Shown here: positions 35,784-44,464 of the stretch, in pieces
Position numbering within the stretch: position 1 is the first letter of the stretch
How the letters are laid out: every line of letters starts with the position of its first letter
Assembly (NCBI GenBank): GCA_965202875.1
Contig: OZ241870.1
Location: 496,001-560,000 of the forward strand
DNA: 64,000 nucleotides
Direction: 5' to 3'
From: HK1 sp965202875
GTDB taxonomy: Bacteria > Pseudomonadota > Gammaproteobacteria > HK1
The notes under the pieces: generated by a model
What the model saw: the letters and a program-made list of their open reading frames with translations, nothing else
What the model was told of the DNA's origin: nothing
Database searches by the model: none
Position numbers and translations under genes: made by a program

Positions 35784-37450
35784 TCAATCCACGTCCGCCG
35801 TGAGCGTCGGCAACCCCTGGACGATGCGGGCGGTTTCCACGCTCAGGTGCACGATCCTGCAGAATGCGGCGATCAGGTCTCGGGGGTCGTCGAACCAAGC
35901 GTTGGGGTCGTTGACGATGCCGCTCTGCTTGTCCTGCACGATCCGGTAGCGGTCGATGAACCATTCGAGCGGCGTCCTGCCGTTGACTTCGTAGCGGTGG
36001 GCTTCGGGCGGAATGCCGGCCAAGCGGATGTGGTCGTTGATGATCAGCACGGATCGTTCGTCGTCGACGAAGCGCATCGCCCGTCTGCCGATGCGGAAGT
36101 GCTCCGGTCGTGGTTCTCCCTCTCGTGCGAAGATCAGGTCGAGCGGGTATTCCTCGCAATCTTCGTAGCCGAGGTGCAGCTCCATGAGGGCGCGTCCGGC
36201 CTCCGCGAAGGGATGGAAATCGGGGGCGAAGGGAATGCGGGGCAGCGCCTTCGCCAGGTCGTTGGCGAAGCGTTCCCGGTAGCCGGAAGCATGGAGGATC
36301 CCGTAGACGTACTCGAAGATCGCGTCCTTGGTGATCGCATTGTCCCGGTAGTGCGTGCGGAATCCGGCGAGGGCGGTGTCGGTCACGTTGTCGATGCGTT
36401 CCGGTCCCGACGTGCTCGGGCCACCGCCCATGCCCGGAAGCTGGCTCTGTACGTCGTCCGGCTGCTCGTACCGGTATCTTGGGAAACACTGGCCGAATGC
36501 GATGAAGTGGAGGTCGGGCATCGAATCCACCGCAAGGACGGAGAACGGCTTGGTCGATCCGATGCCCGGCACGCAGATCGCCCGGTTCTCCGTCACGCCG
36601 ATCGGGAAAATAGCATCCATCTGAGCTTTTCTTTGTACGAGAAGATGTTCGGCATAACAGTATTTTTTGACATAGGGGCGGTACTGTATTTTCCTGATCT
36701 TGCGCTCGGAAAAGATTATCTTCTTCTTTCGTTTCAGATTATCCTTCAACGCCTGATCCCACAGGATATTGGCGGAATTCCTTCGAGTGATTTCGTCCAT
36801 CCCGTACTGCGCGCGATCCTCTCTTACGTAGAGAGCGCCGGTATATCCCTCTATCATCAATCGGGCGTTCTCGGCACATGCATCATGGGAAAAGTTGTAG
36901 AGATATGCGTCTTTCCCGGTTTTGTACCCGTTGCTGAACAACATGAACGTGGCGTCGCCCCCCTGGCCGGCCTTCACCTCCTTCGACCCCAACGGATAAA
37001 GCCGCTGGAATTCCTCGCTGCGCTGGCCGATCCAGTCGTGTTGCCGGTTCGGCGTGATCTCGCGCCAGTCCTCGATGCCGGCGACGGATCCGGCTTCCCG
37101 CAGGATCGCCAGCTTCTCGTCGCGCGTGAGGTAGTCGCCGACGTCGCGGTACAGGATGCGGCAGCCGTCGTGGGAAGCGGCGGGGTTCCGGACCAGGATC
37201 GTGATCGCCACCGGCGCCCGCGAGCCTTGGCCGAACACCTTTCCGCCTTCGCGTCGGGAGCGTTCTTCCTGGGTGCGTTGGTTCCCCCGCAAATTCAGCA
37301 CCCAGATGGCGCTGAACTCCTCGACCAAGCAGGCGCGGATGCCGGAGTCCACGTTGCCGTCGATCCAGGAGCCGTTGGTGACGAGCGCGATTACCCCCTG
37401 CTCGCCGATGCGATCCGAGGCCCAGCGGATCGCCATCTTGTAGGTGTCGT
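35784..37450 (-). pseudogene. Type ISP restriction enzyme, methyltransferase end and specificity domain
   Basis: 555 open codons starting inside the gene: TYKMAIRWASDRIGEQGVIA, then LVTNGSWIDGN, AIWVLNLRGNQRTQEERSRR and EGGKVFGQGSRAPVAITILV are typical of the C-terminal part of the type ISP methyltransferase. The specificity domain follows (IFEYVYGILHASGYRERFA, IPFAPDFHPFAEAGRALMEL) and ends SVETARIVQGLPTLTADVD. The N-terminal nuclease, helicase and AdoMet site have been cut away exactly at the IS4-family element (37451). It complements the half at 23380-25725, also on the minus strand, but is in the wrong order to be its direct continuation. Confidence 0.85.
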
Positions 37451-38877
37451 CATAGGTTGGTACTTAAGGAAATCACAAAACCGGCTCCAATCCGAATTGG
37501 AGTCGTCCTTTCTTGCGGTCTCGTTTCGGATGGGACCGAGTCGCATTGCTCGCCAGATAATCCACCAAGCCTCGTAACACGGGAAGAAAGCCACGTCTCC
37601 TTCCACAAGCAAGCACACGGAACACATCCCCCAATCCATGACGCGCACACATCGCCACCTTCCGTGTCGAGACCTCGACCCCTCGCAATACCTGCGTCAT
37701 CTGAGCCAAGTAACGCTTCAGAACCGAGGCCGCAATCGCCGTCCATATCAGACCCTCGGCTATCCCCGCTTTGCTCGTGTCGAACGCATGAAGATTCGCA
37801 TACGACTTCCACTCCTTGAACAACAGCTCGACCTGCCACCGCAACCGATAGAGCTGCCCCACCTGCTCCGCACTGAATCGGCTCCGCGCCAGATTCGTCA
37901 CCAGCAACGTATGACACCCCTCGTCAGGATTCCACCGCGCCAACAGCCTCAACTCCAACTCCTTCTCTCCCTTCCCCCAAACCACATCGAGGTCGACCGT
38001 CTCGCCCTTCGACAGAACCCCCTGCTTCAACAATTGCCCGGACCACCCCTCCAACGCCTCCCCTTCCCACGTATACGCACCCTGCACCTTCGGATTGACC
38101 GATGCGCTCGCACGCATCACGAAATACCCACCCGCCCTGTCCACCGCACCCATATACTCCAGGTCAACGTACCCACGGTCCGCCAACCGCAGGTCATCGC
38201 GCAGCGCCTCGGGCGAGGGCAGATGGGGCCGCTCCGGCGCCGTGTCCGCCGTCAGCGTCACCTGCTCCACCGATTCATTCAACAGACTCATCGTCACGTG
38301 CAGCTCCACCGCAGCAGGGTTCTGCTTCTTGAATCGTCCCGGGTAATGCTCACGAAGCGCATCCTTGACCGCGAACGAACAGCCGTCCTGGATCACAATC
38401 CGACCGAACTCACCGAGCGGACCCCGCGCTGTCGGCTGCAGCACGCTCACCACCCATTGCTGAAGGACCACGTCCAACACGGCCCGCATGAAGTCCTTGA
38501 AGGAACGCTTCGCCAACTGGTTGTGGAACGGCTTGTATGCGACTGTCGTGCCGAACAACGCATTGAATTGCCGTTGAATATCGGCCAATGTCTCGACCGT
38601 CCCCGTGGCATGGCCTGCCAGCAGGCCCAGGACCAGTCGATATGGAGTAATCAGGCGTTCCCGGTGGCAGAAACCGACCCTCCGTCCGAGGTCATTGAGT
38701 GCCGTGGGCGACAGCACGCGCTTGATCTGGTGGGCGAATTGAGCAACAGTGCGGCGTCCCATCCGAGTCTTCTCCTGTCATGTGGGTCCAGCAATTCCAT
38801 GATCGGAGATTTCGGATGGGACTTCAACGGTTCATAAAATCCCATGAAAATCAATTAGTTATAAGATCCTACCTATG
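37451..38877 (-). mobile_element. IS4-family insertion sequence, copy 1
   Basis: 1,427 bp from CATAGGTTGGTACTTAAG to TTATAAGATCCTACCTATG, with CATAGGT terminal inverted repeats. It is almost identical to copy 2 at 46767-48193. The flanks do not match (AGGTGTCGT against ACCACGGTT), so no target duplication remains and the neighbouring DNA has been rearranged or deleted. Confidence 0.85.
37473..38762 (-). CDS. IS4-family transposase (copy 1)
   Basis: 429 residues, uninterrupted. DDE residues: Asp in IVIQDGCSFAVKDALRE, Asp in RLADRGYVDLEYM, Glu in the Y-R-E-K-like box YRLRWQVELLFKEWKS. The start MGRRTVAQFAHQIKRVL lies about 115 bp inside the element end. It differs from copy 2 by only a handful of residues (for example His/Gln in YPGRF context and Ile/Met in LADIQR), consistent with recent transposition. 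Confidence 0.9.
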   Translation of the reverse strand: MGRRTVAQFAHQIKRVLSPTALNDLGRRVGFCHRERLITPYRLVLGLLAGHATGTVETLADIQRQFNALFGTTVAYKPFHNQLAKRSFKDFMRAVLDVVLQQWVVSVLQPTARGPLGEFGRIVIQDGCSFAVKDALREHYPGRFKKQNPAAVELHVTMSLLNESVEQVTLTADTAPERPHLPSPEALRDDLRLADRGYVDLEYMGAVDRAGGYFVMRASASVNPKVQGAYTWEGEALEGWSGQLLKQGVLSKGETVDLDVVWGKGEKELELRLLARWNPDEGCHTLLVTNLARSRFSAEQVGQLYRLRWQVELLFKEWKSYANLHAFDTSKAGIAEGLIWTAIAASVLKRYLAQMTQVLRGVEVSTRKVAMCARHGLGDVFRVLACGRRRGFLPVLRGLVDYLASNATRSHPKRDRKKGRLQFGLEPVL

Positions 38878-39164
38878 ACCACGGTTACACTCTCGTCCGG
38901 CAGGCGGCGCAACGGATCATTCGGAAGATGAACGTCGAAGATAAGACGAGGGAGGTCGCGAGCCGGGAGGCCGCGCGCCAAGAGGCGCGGCCGGAGTCGG
39001 CCGAAGCGCCCGCGCGACAGCAGGGGTTCTCCATCGTGGAGATTCTGCCCCCACACGATCCGGGCTCCTGGCCGCAGGACTTTACAGTGAGCCGCGAGCA
39101 GATCTATGACGACATGGGTCGTCTCACCGGGGGACCCGAGGATTTGTCCGGCGACGGCCGCTGA
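38877..39164 (+). CDS. Putative antitoxin (copy 1), 5' end replaced by an IS
   Basis: The reading frame is open from the IS border: DHGYTLVRQAAQRIIRKMNV, then SIVEILPPHDPGSWPQDFTV, then SREQIYDDMGRLTG. The first ATG in frame is at 38928, which would give 78 residues. The same protein, complete, is at 45528-45812, where it is followed by a PIN-toxin start, so it probably belongs to a toxin-antitoxin class. The family itself is not recognised. The toxin after this copy is not recognisable. 39165-39438 holds nothing else I can support. Confidence 0.5.
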   Translation, partial: DHGYTLVRQAAQRIIRKMNVEDKTREVASREAARQEARPESAEAPARQQGFSIVEILPPHDPGSWPQDFTVSREQIYDDMGRLTGGPEDLSGDGR

Positions 39165-39438
39165 CCGGCATGTTGATCGACTCCGTGGACCGGGCCGCGC
39201 GCGCAAGCCGAGCCGGCAGCATGAAATCGTCCTGTGCAGGACCTGTCGGCGACTGCCCGGTGTCGCAGGGGCTCCGGTGCCGCGATCCGTTCGCCCGTGT
39301 CGTGCAGACCCTGATCGAGCGGGCCGAGGGCGGCTCGGAGGAGCGCACCCCCTTGGAATCCATCGGGAACCACGTTCGCACCCGCGCGGCGTCTCCGCCT
39401 CCGCCCTTCGCCGGGAATCCCTCCTGTAGACTTCGACC

Positions 39439-40737
39439 ATGATCCGCCGCATCCAGGCCCTCAACTACCGCTGCCTCCGCCATGTGGACGTCCGGCTCGA
39501 CCGCTTCCACGTCCTGGTCGGCCCCAACGCCAGCGGCAAGAGCACGCTGTTCGACGCCGTGGCTTTCCTCGGCGATCTCGTTTCCGACGGCCTCGACGCG
39601 GCGGTGGAGAACCGCACCCGCAACTTCCAGGACCTGGTATGGGGGCGGCCGAAGACGAACCCCTGGTTCCAGTTGGCGGTAGAGTTCGCGATACTGGAAC
39701 ACGTGAAGAAGCGCCTTCCGGAACCGGACGATTTCCAGGTGTTCCGTTACGAGGTGATGATCAAGGAAGACGAATACGGGATTCATATCGAATCCGAAAG
39801 AGGGCTCCTGGCCCGCAACCCGGCAGCAAGCAGAAGACGGCGTACCCAACGATTCCCCGATCCCCGGACGCCACCCGCTACCATCTTCCACGGCGGCGCC
39901 CGGAAAGGCTCCAGGACGATACTGAGACGGACCGACAAGGGTATGTGCTCATACAGCAGCGAGACGTCTCGAGAGAATGGAAGGACCTGGAGGACGAATG
40001 CAGCGCATGGGAGAACGAAACCGGCACTTTCGGCGGTGCAGACGTCCGAGAGTGAATTTCCGATGGCTTCCCACACGGCCTCCTTGCTGGAAGCCTTTAC
40101 CGGCAGCATCGTTCTCGACAGCCTTCACATGCGCCGGTCCAGCCCGCTGAAAAAGAAGTTCGATTTTTCCACGGACGGTTCCAGCTTGCCGTGGGCGGTA
40201 AAATATCTTCAGGAAAGGCACGAATCCGATTATCGGGAATGGTTGTTTCACGTACAAACCGTCCTTCCCGATCTCGAAGCCGTCCGGGTCGTGGAGCGGG
40301 AAGACGATCGTCACGCGTACCTGATGCTCCAATATACGGACGGCGTGAAGGTCCCTTCCTGGACGACGTCGGATGGAACGCTCAACCTCCTGGCGCTGAC
40401 GCTGCTCGCCTACCTGCCCGCAGGCGATCCTTCCGCCAGGGAAAGAACCTTTCCGAACAAGGGGGTCTTCCTGATAGAAGAGCCGGAGAACGGTGTTCAT
40501 CCGCTGGCGCTCGACGCCATCTACGATTCACTTTCCTCGGTATACGACGGTCAGGTTCTCGTCACCACCCACTCGCCCGCATTTCTGCGGCTGGCGCGAC
40601 CCGAAGAGACCCTGTGCTTCGGGAAGACCTCCGAAGGCGCCACGGACGTCGTCCGGGGAGACGAACATCCCCTCCTGAGAGGCTGGCACGAATCGGCGGA
40701 CATGAACCTTCTGTTCGCTACCGGCGTCATTGGATGA
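39439..40737 (+). CDS. OLD/RecF-type AAA ATPase, first of two tandem defence-like pairs
   Basis: 432 residues. ABC-like ATPase core with Walker A GPNASGKST (28-36). In the C-terminal third are the Walker B region VFLIEEPENGVHPLALDAIY and the D-loop/switch VLVTTHSPAFLRLA. The middle (about residues 110-215) is Arg/Ser-rich and reads poorly, and an alternative frame over the same DNA looks more protein-like, so a compensated double frameshift is possible. Its stop overlaps the next start as ATGA. Pairs of this ATPase class with a TOPRIM-like protein (as in PARIS, Gabija-like or AAA-DUF4276 pairs) act in abortive infection; that is analogy here. Confidence 0.8.
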   Translation: MIRRIQALNYRCLRHVDVRLDRFHVLVGPNASGKSTLFDAVAFLGDLVSDGLDAAVENRTRNFQDLVWGRPKTNPWFQLAVEFAILEHVKKRLPEPDDFQVFRYEVMIKEDEYGIHIESERGLLARNPAASRRRRTQRFPDPRTPPATIFHGGARKGSRTILRRTDKGMCSYSSETSRENGRTWRTNAAHGRTKPALSAVQTSESEFPMASHTASLLEAFTGSIVLDSLHMRRSSPLKKKFDFSTDGSSLPWAVKYLQERHESDYREWLFHVQTVLPDLEAVRVVEREDDRHAYLMLQYTDGVKVPSWTTSDGTLNLLALTLLAYLPAGDPSARERTFPNKGVFLIEEPENGVHPLALDAIYDSLSSVYDGQVLVTTHSPAFLRLARPEETLCFGKTSEGATDVVRGDEHPLLRGWHESADMNLLFATGVIG

Positions 40738-41360
40738 ACGACATGGATCTGTTCGTGCTCGCCGCGGATCTGGACACGGCCAACACGCTCGAAGGTCTGC
40801 TGTCTCGCCCTCGCGATCTCGGGATCGGAGACGTGACGTTCGTCGTCGAGCGTCACCCCGGGCGAGACGGCGGATGCCGCACCGGATCGGTCGAATTCCT
40901 GAGACCGTATCTCGAAAGACATGACCATGCTCTGATCGTGTTCGACCGTCACGGGTGTGGAGACCGCCGACCGAGACGGGACGTCCAGCAATCCGTGGAA
41001 GATCGCTTGGCGAGAAATGGATGGGGCGACCGTGCGAAAGCCATCGTCATCGACCCCGAGCTCGAGGCGTGGGTGTGGAGTGCGTCTCCGGCGGTTTCCC
41101 GGATTCTGGGATGGGGCGGTCGGTACCCCGCCCTTCAGCAGTGGCTGAAAGACCAGGAACTCTGGCCACGGGGCCACTCGAAACCGCCCGATCCGAAGCG
41201 GGCAATGAGAGCAGTGATGCAGACCAGGCGCATCAGACTGTCTGCCCGCCGATTCTCCGAGCTCGCGGAAAATGCGGACTTCGCCGGTTGCCGGGACCCC
41301 GCCTTCAACGAACTCCGGCAGACCCTCCGCGCCTGGTTTCCACCGGGAGCAGCCCCATGA
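40734..41360 (+). CDS. TOPRIM/DUF4276-like partner of the ATPase
   Basis: 208 residues, ATG overlapping the ATPase stop. It begins LFVLAADLDTANTLEGLL, has the acidic strand HALIVFDRHGCGDRR (D-x-x-x-C-G-D where TOPRIM folds keep D-x-D), then KAIVIDPELEAWVWSASPAV, a C-terminal E-L-E-x-W box shared with DUF4276 proteins. The similarity is structural-pattern level, so the call is inferred from motif order plus gene context. It is clearly different in sequence from the second pair's partner at 43446. The 3' end overlaps the HicA-like remnant as ATGA. Confidence 0.6.
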   Translation: MNDMDLFVLAADLDTANTLEGLLSRPRDLGIGDVTFVVERHPGRDGGCRTGSVEFLRPYLERHDHALIVFDRHGCGDRRPRRDVQQSVEDRLARNGWGDRAKAIVIDPELEAWVWSASPAVSRILGWGGRYPALQQWLKDQELWPRGHSKPPDPKRAMRAVMQTRRIRLSARRFSELAENADFAGCRDPAFNELRQTLRAWFPPGAAP

Positions 41361-41518
41361 TCCGGGCGGAGATCACCGAGCGACGGGGCTCGCGCGTCGG
41401 CGTGCGGCTGTTCGGCGACCGGCGGGTGTTCCACCGCCCGCATCCGCAGCCCGATACGGACAAGGGGGCCGTTGCGAGCATCCGCGAATCGCTGAGGCGA
41501 AACGGAGTGAAACCATGA
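41357..41518 (+). CDS. HicA-type toxin, N-terminally shortened
   Basis: 53 residues, MIRAEITERRGSRVGVRLFG, then RRVFHRPHPQPDTDKGAVAS. This is the C-terminal two-thirds of the HicA subfamily that normally starts with an IPW-containing helix about 30 residues earlier. The catalytic histidine region (FHRPHP) is kept. The start overlaps the preceding stop (ATGA) and its own stop overlaps the HicB start, so the truncated form may still be translated. Activity doubtful. Confidence 0.65.
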   Translation: MIRAEITERRGSRVGVRLFGDRRVFHRPHPQPDTDKGAVASIRESLRRNGVKP

Positions 41519-41856
41519 GAAACACGATGGAGATCGAGGGCTACCGGGCCGTCATTCAATTCGATCCCGACATCGACATGTTTCGGGGCGAGCTCGTCGG
41601 CCTGAACGGAGGCGCGGACTTCTATGCGCAGGACATCGCGGGCCTCAGACGGGAGGGCGCGGCGTCGCTCAAGGTGTTTCTGGAGATGTGCGAAGAAGAC
41701 GGTGTCGAGCCCCGGAGGCAATTCTCGGGAAGGTTCAACGTGCGTCTCCCGCCGGAGCTGCACGCGGACATCGCCGCCGCCGCGGCAGCCCACGGCAAGA
41801 GCCTCAACCAATGGATCACGGATGAGCTGAACGCCCGCGTGGCCGGCTCGGCGTAG
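41515..41856 (+). CDS. hicB: HicB-type antitoxin
   Basis: 113 residues, MRNTMEIEGYRAVIQFDPDI, then DMFRGELVGLNGGADFYAQD, then VFLEMCEEDGVEPRRQFSG. The C-terminus is a ribbon-helix-helix, FNVRLPPELHADIAAAAAAH, ending GKSLNQWITDELNA. It is the DUF1902/HicB form with DNA-binding tail. ATG overlaps the stop of the shortened HicA. Complete. Confidence 0.9.
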   Translation: MRNTMEIEGYRAVIQFDPDIDMFRGELVGLNGGADFYAQDIAGLRREGAASLKVFLEMCEEDGVEPRRQFSGRFNVRLPPELHADIAAAAAAHGKSLNQWITDELNARVAGSA

Positions 41857-42270
41857 TGCTTCCCCCACGCGGAATGCTCCCGAGCAGAGCCGGAACGACA
41901 TCCGCCGGGCCGCCGTCTTCGAGTCGGCGGAGACGGACCATGCGGCGTGACCATGCCCGGTTGCCCGGCAGGCTGCCGACGGTCCGTGCCCCGCTCGAAG
42001 CGCTCGTCCCCCCGGAGCCCGAGTGCGCGGGTGAACTCGGTTCGGTCGAATCAGAGCGGCGAAGGTCTTGGGAACGGCGCCTCCCACGGATGCGGGCGTC
42101 CTGGGAGCGCGGGCGTCTCGCCCGCAAATGGGACGGCAAGACCGCCGCCGAGCGATGCGGGCGAGACGCCGCGCTCCCAGGTTCACAACCAGCACCTGGT
42201 TCCGGCTGTGCCGAGTTGGGTTCTTCCCGGTCGCCGTTTCGTTCAATGGATTACATGAGGGCAGGCTTCG
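41857..42270. other. Non-coding gap with HepT tail scrap and a long hairpin
   Basis: Around 41955-42025 one frame reads LPTVRAPLEALVPPEPE, the end of a HepT-like protein (compare 44900-44962). At 42102-42179 TGGGAGCGCGGGCGTCTCGC and its inverse form a 24-bp stem separated by 30 bp. Nothing else is recognisable. Confidence 0.45.
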
Positions 42271-43449
42271 ATGCGGATCGAGCAGATAGAGATCAGGAAC
42301 TACCGTGTGTTCCGCGACGTCAGGCTGACCAAGCTGCCGCCCATGACCGTGGTGATCGGCGCCAACGGAACGGGCAAATCGACCCTGTTCGACGTGTTCT
42401 CGTTCCTGAAGGACGCGCTCGCCGGCAATGTCGCCTCGGCGGTCGCCCGGCGTGGCGGATTCCGGGAATTGGTCAGCCGGGGAGCGCAGGGACCGATTGG
42501 GATTACGATCAAGTTTCGAGAGAGCGGGGGCCGTTTGGCTACGTACATTCTTGAAATTCGGGCGCACGGCGGGCGGGCGGTCGTGGATCGTGAAGTGTTG
42601 CGCTACCGCAGGGGACAAGGTTCCGGCCGTCCGTGGCACTTCGTCGATTTCTCCCGCGGCCGTGGTACGGCAATCACGAATGAATCCGTCTACGGCGAGG
42701 CCGGCGCGGTCGAACAGCGGGAAGAGTTCGAACTCGACGATCCCGGCGTCCTGGCGATCAAGGGTCTCGGCCAATTCCGAGGGTTTCGCGTCGTCTCGGA
42801 CTTCCGAAGCCTGATCGAGAATTGGTACATCTCGAACTTTCACATCGCCGATGCGCGACCGAGCGCCGAAGCAGGCTACGCTGAACATCTTTCGACCCGG
42901 GGAGACAACGTTGCGCAGGTTGCCCAATACCTGTACGAGAATCACAGCAAGCAGTTCGAGCGTGTGCTTGAAGCCATGCGCGCGCGGGTCCCCGGCGTGA
43001 AGACCGTAGAGGCCAAGCCTACCGAGGATGGCCGCTTGGTGCTGCGATTCCAGGATGGAAGCTTCAGGGACCCCTTCATCGCCCGCTACGTCTCGGACGG
43101 CACGATCAAGATGTTCGCCTATCTCGTACTGCTCCACGATCCGAATCCGTACTCCCTCCTCGCCGTGGAGGAACCGGAGAACCAACTATATCCGTCGCTG
43201 CTCGGTGAGCTGATCGAAGAGTTCAGGGACTACGCGCGCCGTGGCGGACAGGCGTTCGTTTCGACGCACTCACCCGATTTCCTGAGCGGTGCGGAACTCG
43301 AGGAGATCTATTGGCTGCAAAAGGTGGATGGATTCTCCGTGGTCCGGCGTGGAAGCGACAGCCGGCTCCTGCGCGATCTGGTCGAGGAAGGAGACCTCCC
43401 CGGCGCGCTCTGGAAACAACGGCTGTTCGAAGGCGCGGACCCGCAGTGA
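42271..43449 (+). CDS. OLD/RecF-type AAA ATPase, second tandem pair
   Basis: 392 residues. Walker A GANGTGKST at 30-38; Q-loop region GGFRELVSRGA. The C-terminal half has FIARYVSDGTIKMFAYLVLL (signature-like), Walker B LLAVEEPENQLYPSLLGELI and switch AFVSTHSPDFLSGAELEEIY. It is only distantly related to the ATPase at 39439. The stop overlaps the DUF4276 gene start (GTGA). ATPases of this AAA_15/21 group combined with DUF4276 are found in defence islands; the ATPase is thought to sense or hold the effector. Confidence 0.9.
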   Translation: MRIEQIEIRNYRVFRDVRLTKLPPMTVVIGANGTGKSTLFDVFSFLKDALAGNVASAVARRGGFRELVSRGAQGPIGITIKFRESGGRLATYILEIRAHGGRAVVDREVLRYRRGQGSGRPWHFVDFSRGRGTAITNESVYGEAGAVEQREEFELDDPGVLAIKGLGQFRGFRVVSDFRSLIENWYISNFHIADARPSAEAGYAEHLSTRGDNVAQVAQYLYENHSKQFERVLEAMRARVPGVKTVEAKPTEDGRLVLRFQDGSFRDPFIARYVSDGTIKMFAYLVLLHDPNPYSLLAVEEPENQLYPSLLGELIEEFRDYARRGGQAFVSTHSPDFLSGAELEEIYWLQKVDGFSVVRRGSDSRLLRDLVEEGDLPGALWKQRLFEGADPQ

Positions 43450-44021
43450 CGAAGCTCGTCTTTCTGGTGGAAGAACCCTCGATGGCGGACCTGCTCGACG
43501 GACTCCTGCCGAGGCTCTTTCCCGCGCTTCGGTTTCAGTGCGTCCCTCACGACGGGAAGCAGGATCTGGAAAAGAGCATCCCCCGGAAGCTGCGGGCCTG
43601 GCGTGAGCCGGGCGTGCGTTTCGTGGTGGCCCGGGATCAGGACAGTGCGGATTGTCGCCAAGTCAAGGCGAGGTTGATCGAGCTTTGCCGGAACGGGGGA
43701 CGTTCCGACGCGCTCGTCCGGGTGGTCTGCCGGGAGCTCGAAGCCTGGTACGTCGGTGACCCGGAAGCCCTCGTGCAGGCGTTCCCGGGAGCTCGAAGAC
43801 CCCTGCTCCGCGAGTTGAGACGGGCGCGATACCGAAATCCAGACACCGTCGTCCGGCCTTCCGAGGCGATTGCGAAACAGATCCTCGAGTTTCAAAAACG
43901 CCTGGGGGCAAGGCGCATGGCGGACCACCTTTCGCGAGGGAACTGTTCCCGCAGCTTTCAGGTGCTCCTGGAAGGAGTCGAGCGCCTGTCCCGCCGGAAC
44001 CCTGACGGCGCCGGTCCATGA
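43446..44021 (+). CDS. DUF4276 (TOPRIM-fold) protein
   Basis: 191 residues from GTG 43446. KLVFLVEEPSMADLLDGLLP carries the first TOPRIM glutamate (VEEPS), FVVARDQDSADCRQVKARLI the D-x-D (RDQDSAD), and VVCRELEAWYVGD the conserved E-L-E-x-W-Y. The motifs match DUF4276, a family of putative nucleases or primases almost always encoded after an AAA ATPase. GTGA overlap with the ATPase shows tight coupling. It looks complete and catalytically intact. Confidence 0.9.
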   Translation: MTKLVFLVEEPSMADLLDGLLPRLFPALRFQCVPHDGKQDLEKSIPRKLRAWREPGVRFVVARDQDSADCRQVKARLIELCRNGGRSDALVRVVCRELEAWYVGDPEALVQAFPGARRPLLRELRRARYRNPDTVVRPSEAIAKQILEFQKRLGARRMADHLSRGNCSRSFQVLLEGVERLSRRNPDGAGP

Positions 44022-44203
44022 GTGCGGGTCGTGGGGAGGAAGGGAACGCCTTTCGATGCCTTGGCGGCGAGGCGAGTCCCGGAATCGAAGCTTCGTGAGG
44101 TGGACGGGTTCTCCGTAGTTCGGCCCCTGGTAGTGCAGATTCGGAGCGTCGTCGTAGCGGGCCGGACGAACAGGGTGAGCGCGCCGACGCCCGATGCTTA
44201 CGC

Positions 44204-44464
44204 AAGGATGCGGAGAATCGACGCAAATACGGTGTGGCTTTCGAGGAAGCCAGGACGGTGTTCCTGGATGATTTCGCCCGATTGATCGCCGATCCGGATC
44301 GTTCGATCGGCGAAGAACGCTTCCTTCTGCTCGGTATGGGCGCACGCCGGCGCATCCTCGTCGTGTACCATCTCGGCAGGGGGCTGGACGTGATTCGCAT
44401 CATTTCGGCCCGCCGGGCGAATCGCCGCGAGCGCAAGCAATACGAGGACTTTCGCCATGCGTGA
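44204..44464 (+). CDS. BrnT-type toxin with lost N-terminus
   Basis: In-frame reading from about 44204 gives RKDAENRRKYGVAFEEARTV, then FLDDFARLIADPDRSIGEER, then VIRIISARRANRRERKQYE, which is BrnT from its second helix onward. The normal first 8-10 residues (F-x-W-D-P) are absent. The only start is GTG 44234, inside the conserved region. It overlaps the BrnA-like frame by eight bases. Probably a remnant. Confidence 0.7.
   Translation, partial: KDAENRRKYGVAFEEARTVFLDDFARLIADPDRSIGEERFLLLGMGARRRILVVYHLGRGLDVIRIISARRANRRERKQYEDFRHA

Noticed and set aside
37638..38837. 399-codon plus-strand frame opposite the IS4 transposase (and again at 46954-48153)
   Set aside because: Present in both IS copies only because the DNA is the same; the Pro/Arg/His-rich text is a shadow of the transposase.
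39165..39438. PIN-toxin start (MLIDSVDRAARAS) after the copy-1 antitoxin
   Set aside because: Too weak: no second motif and no clear similarity to MFTDTNVF at the copy-2 locus.
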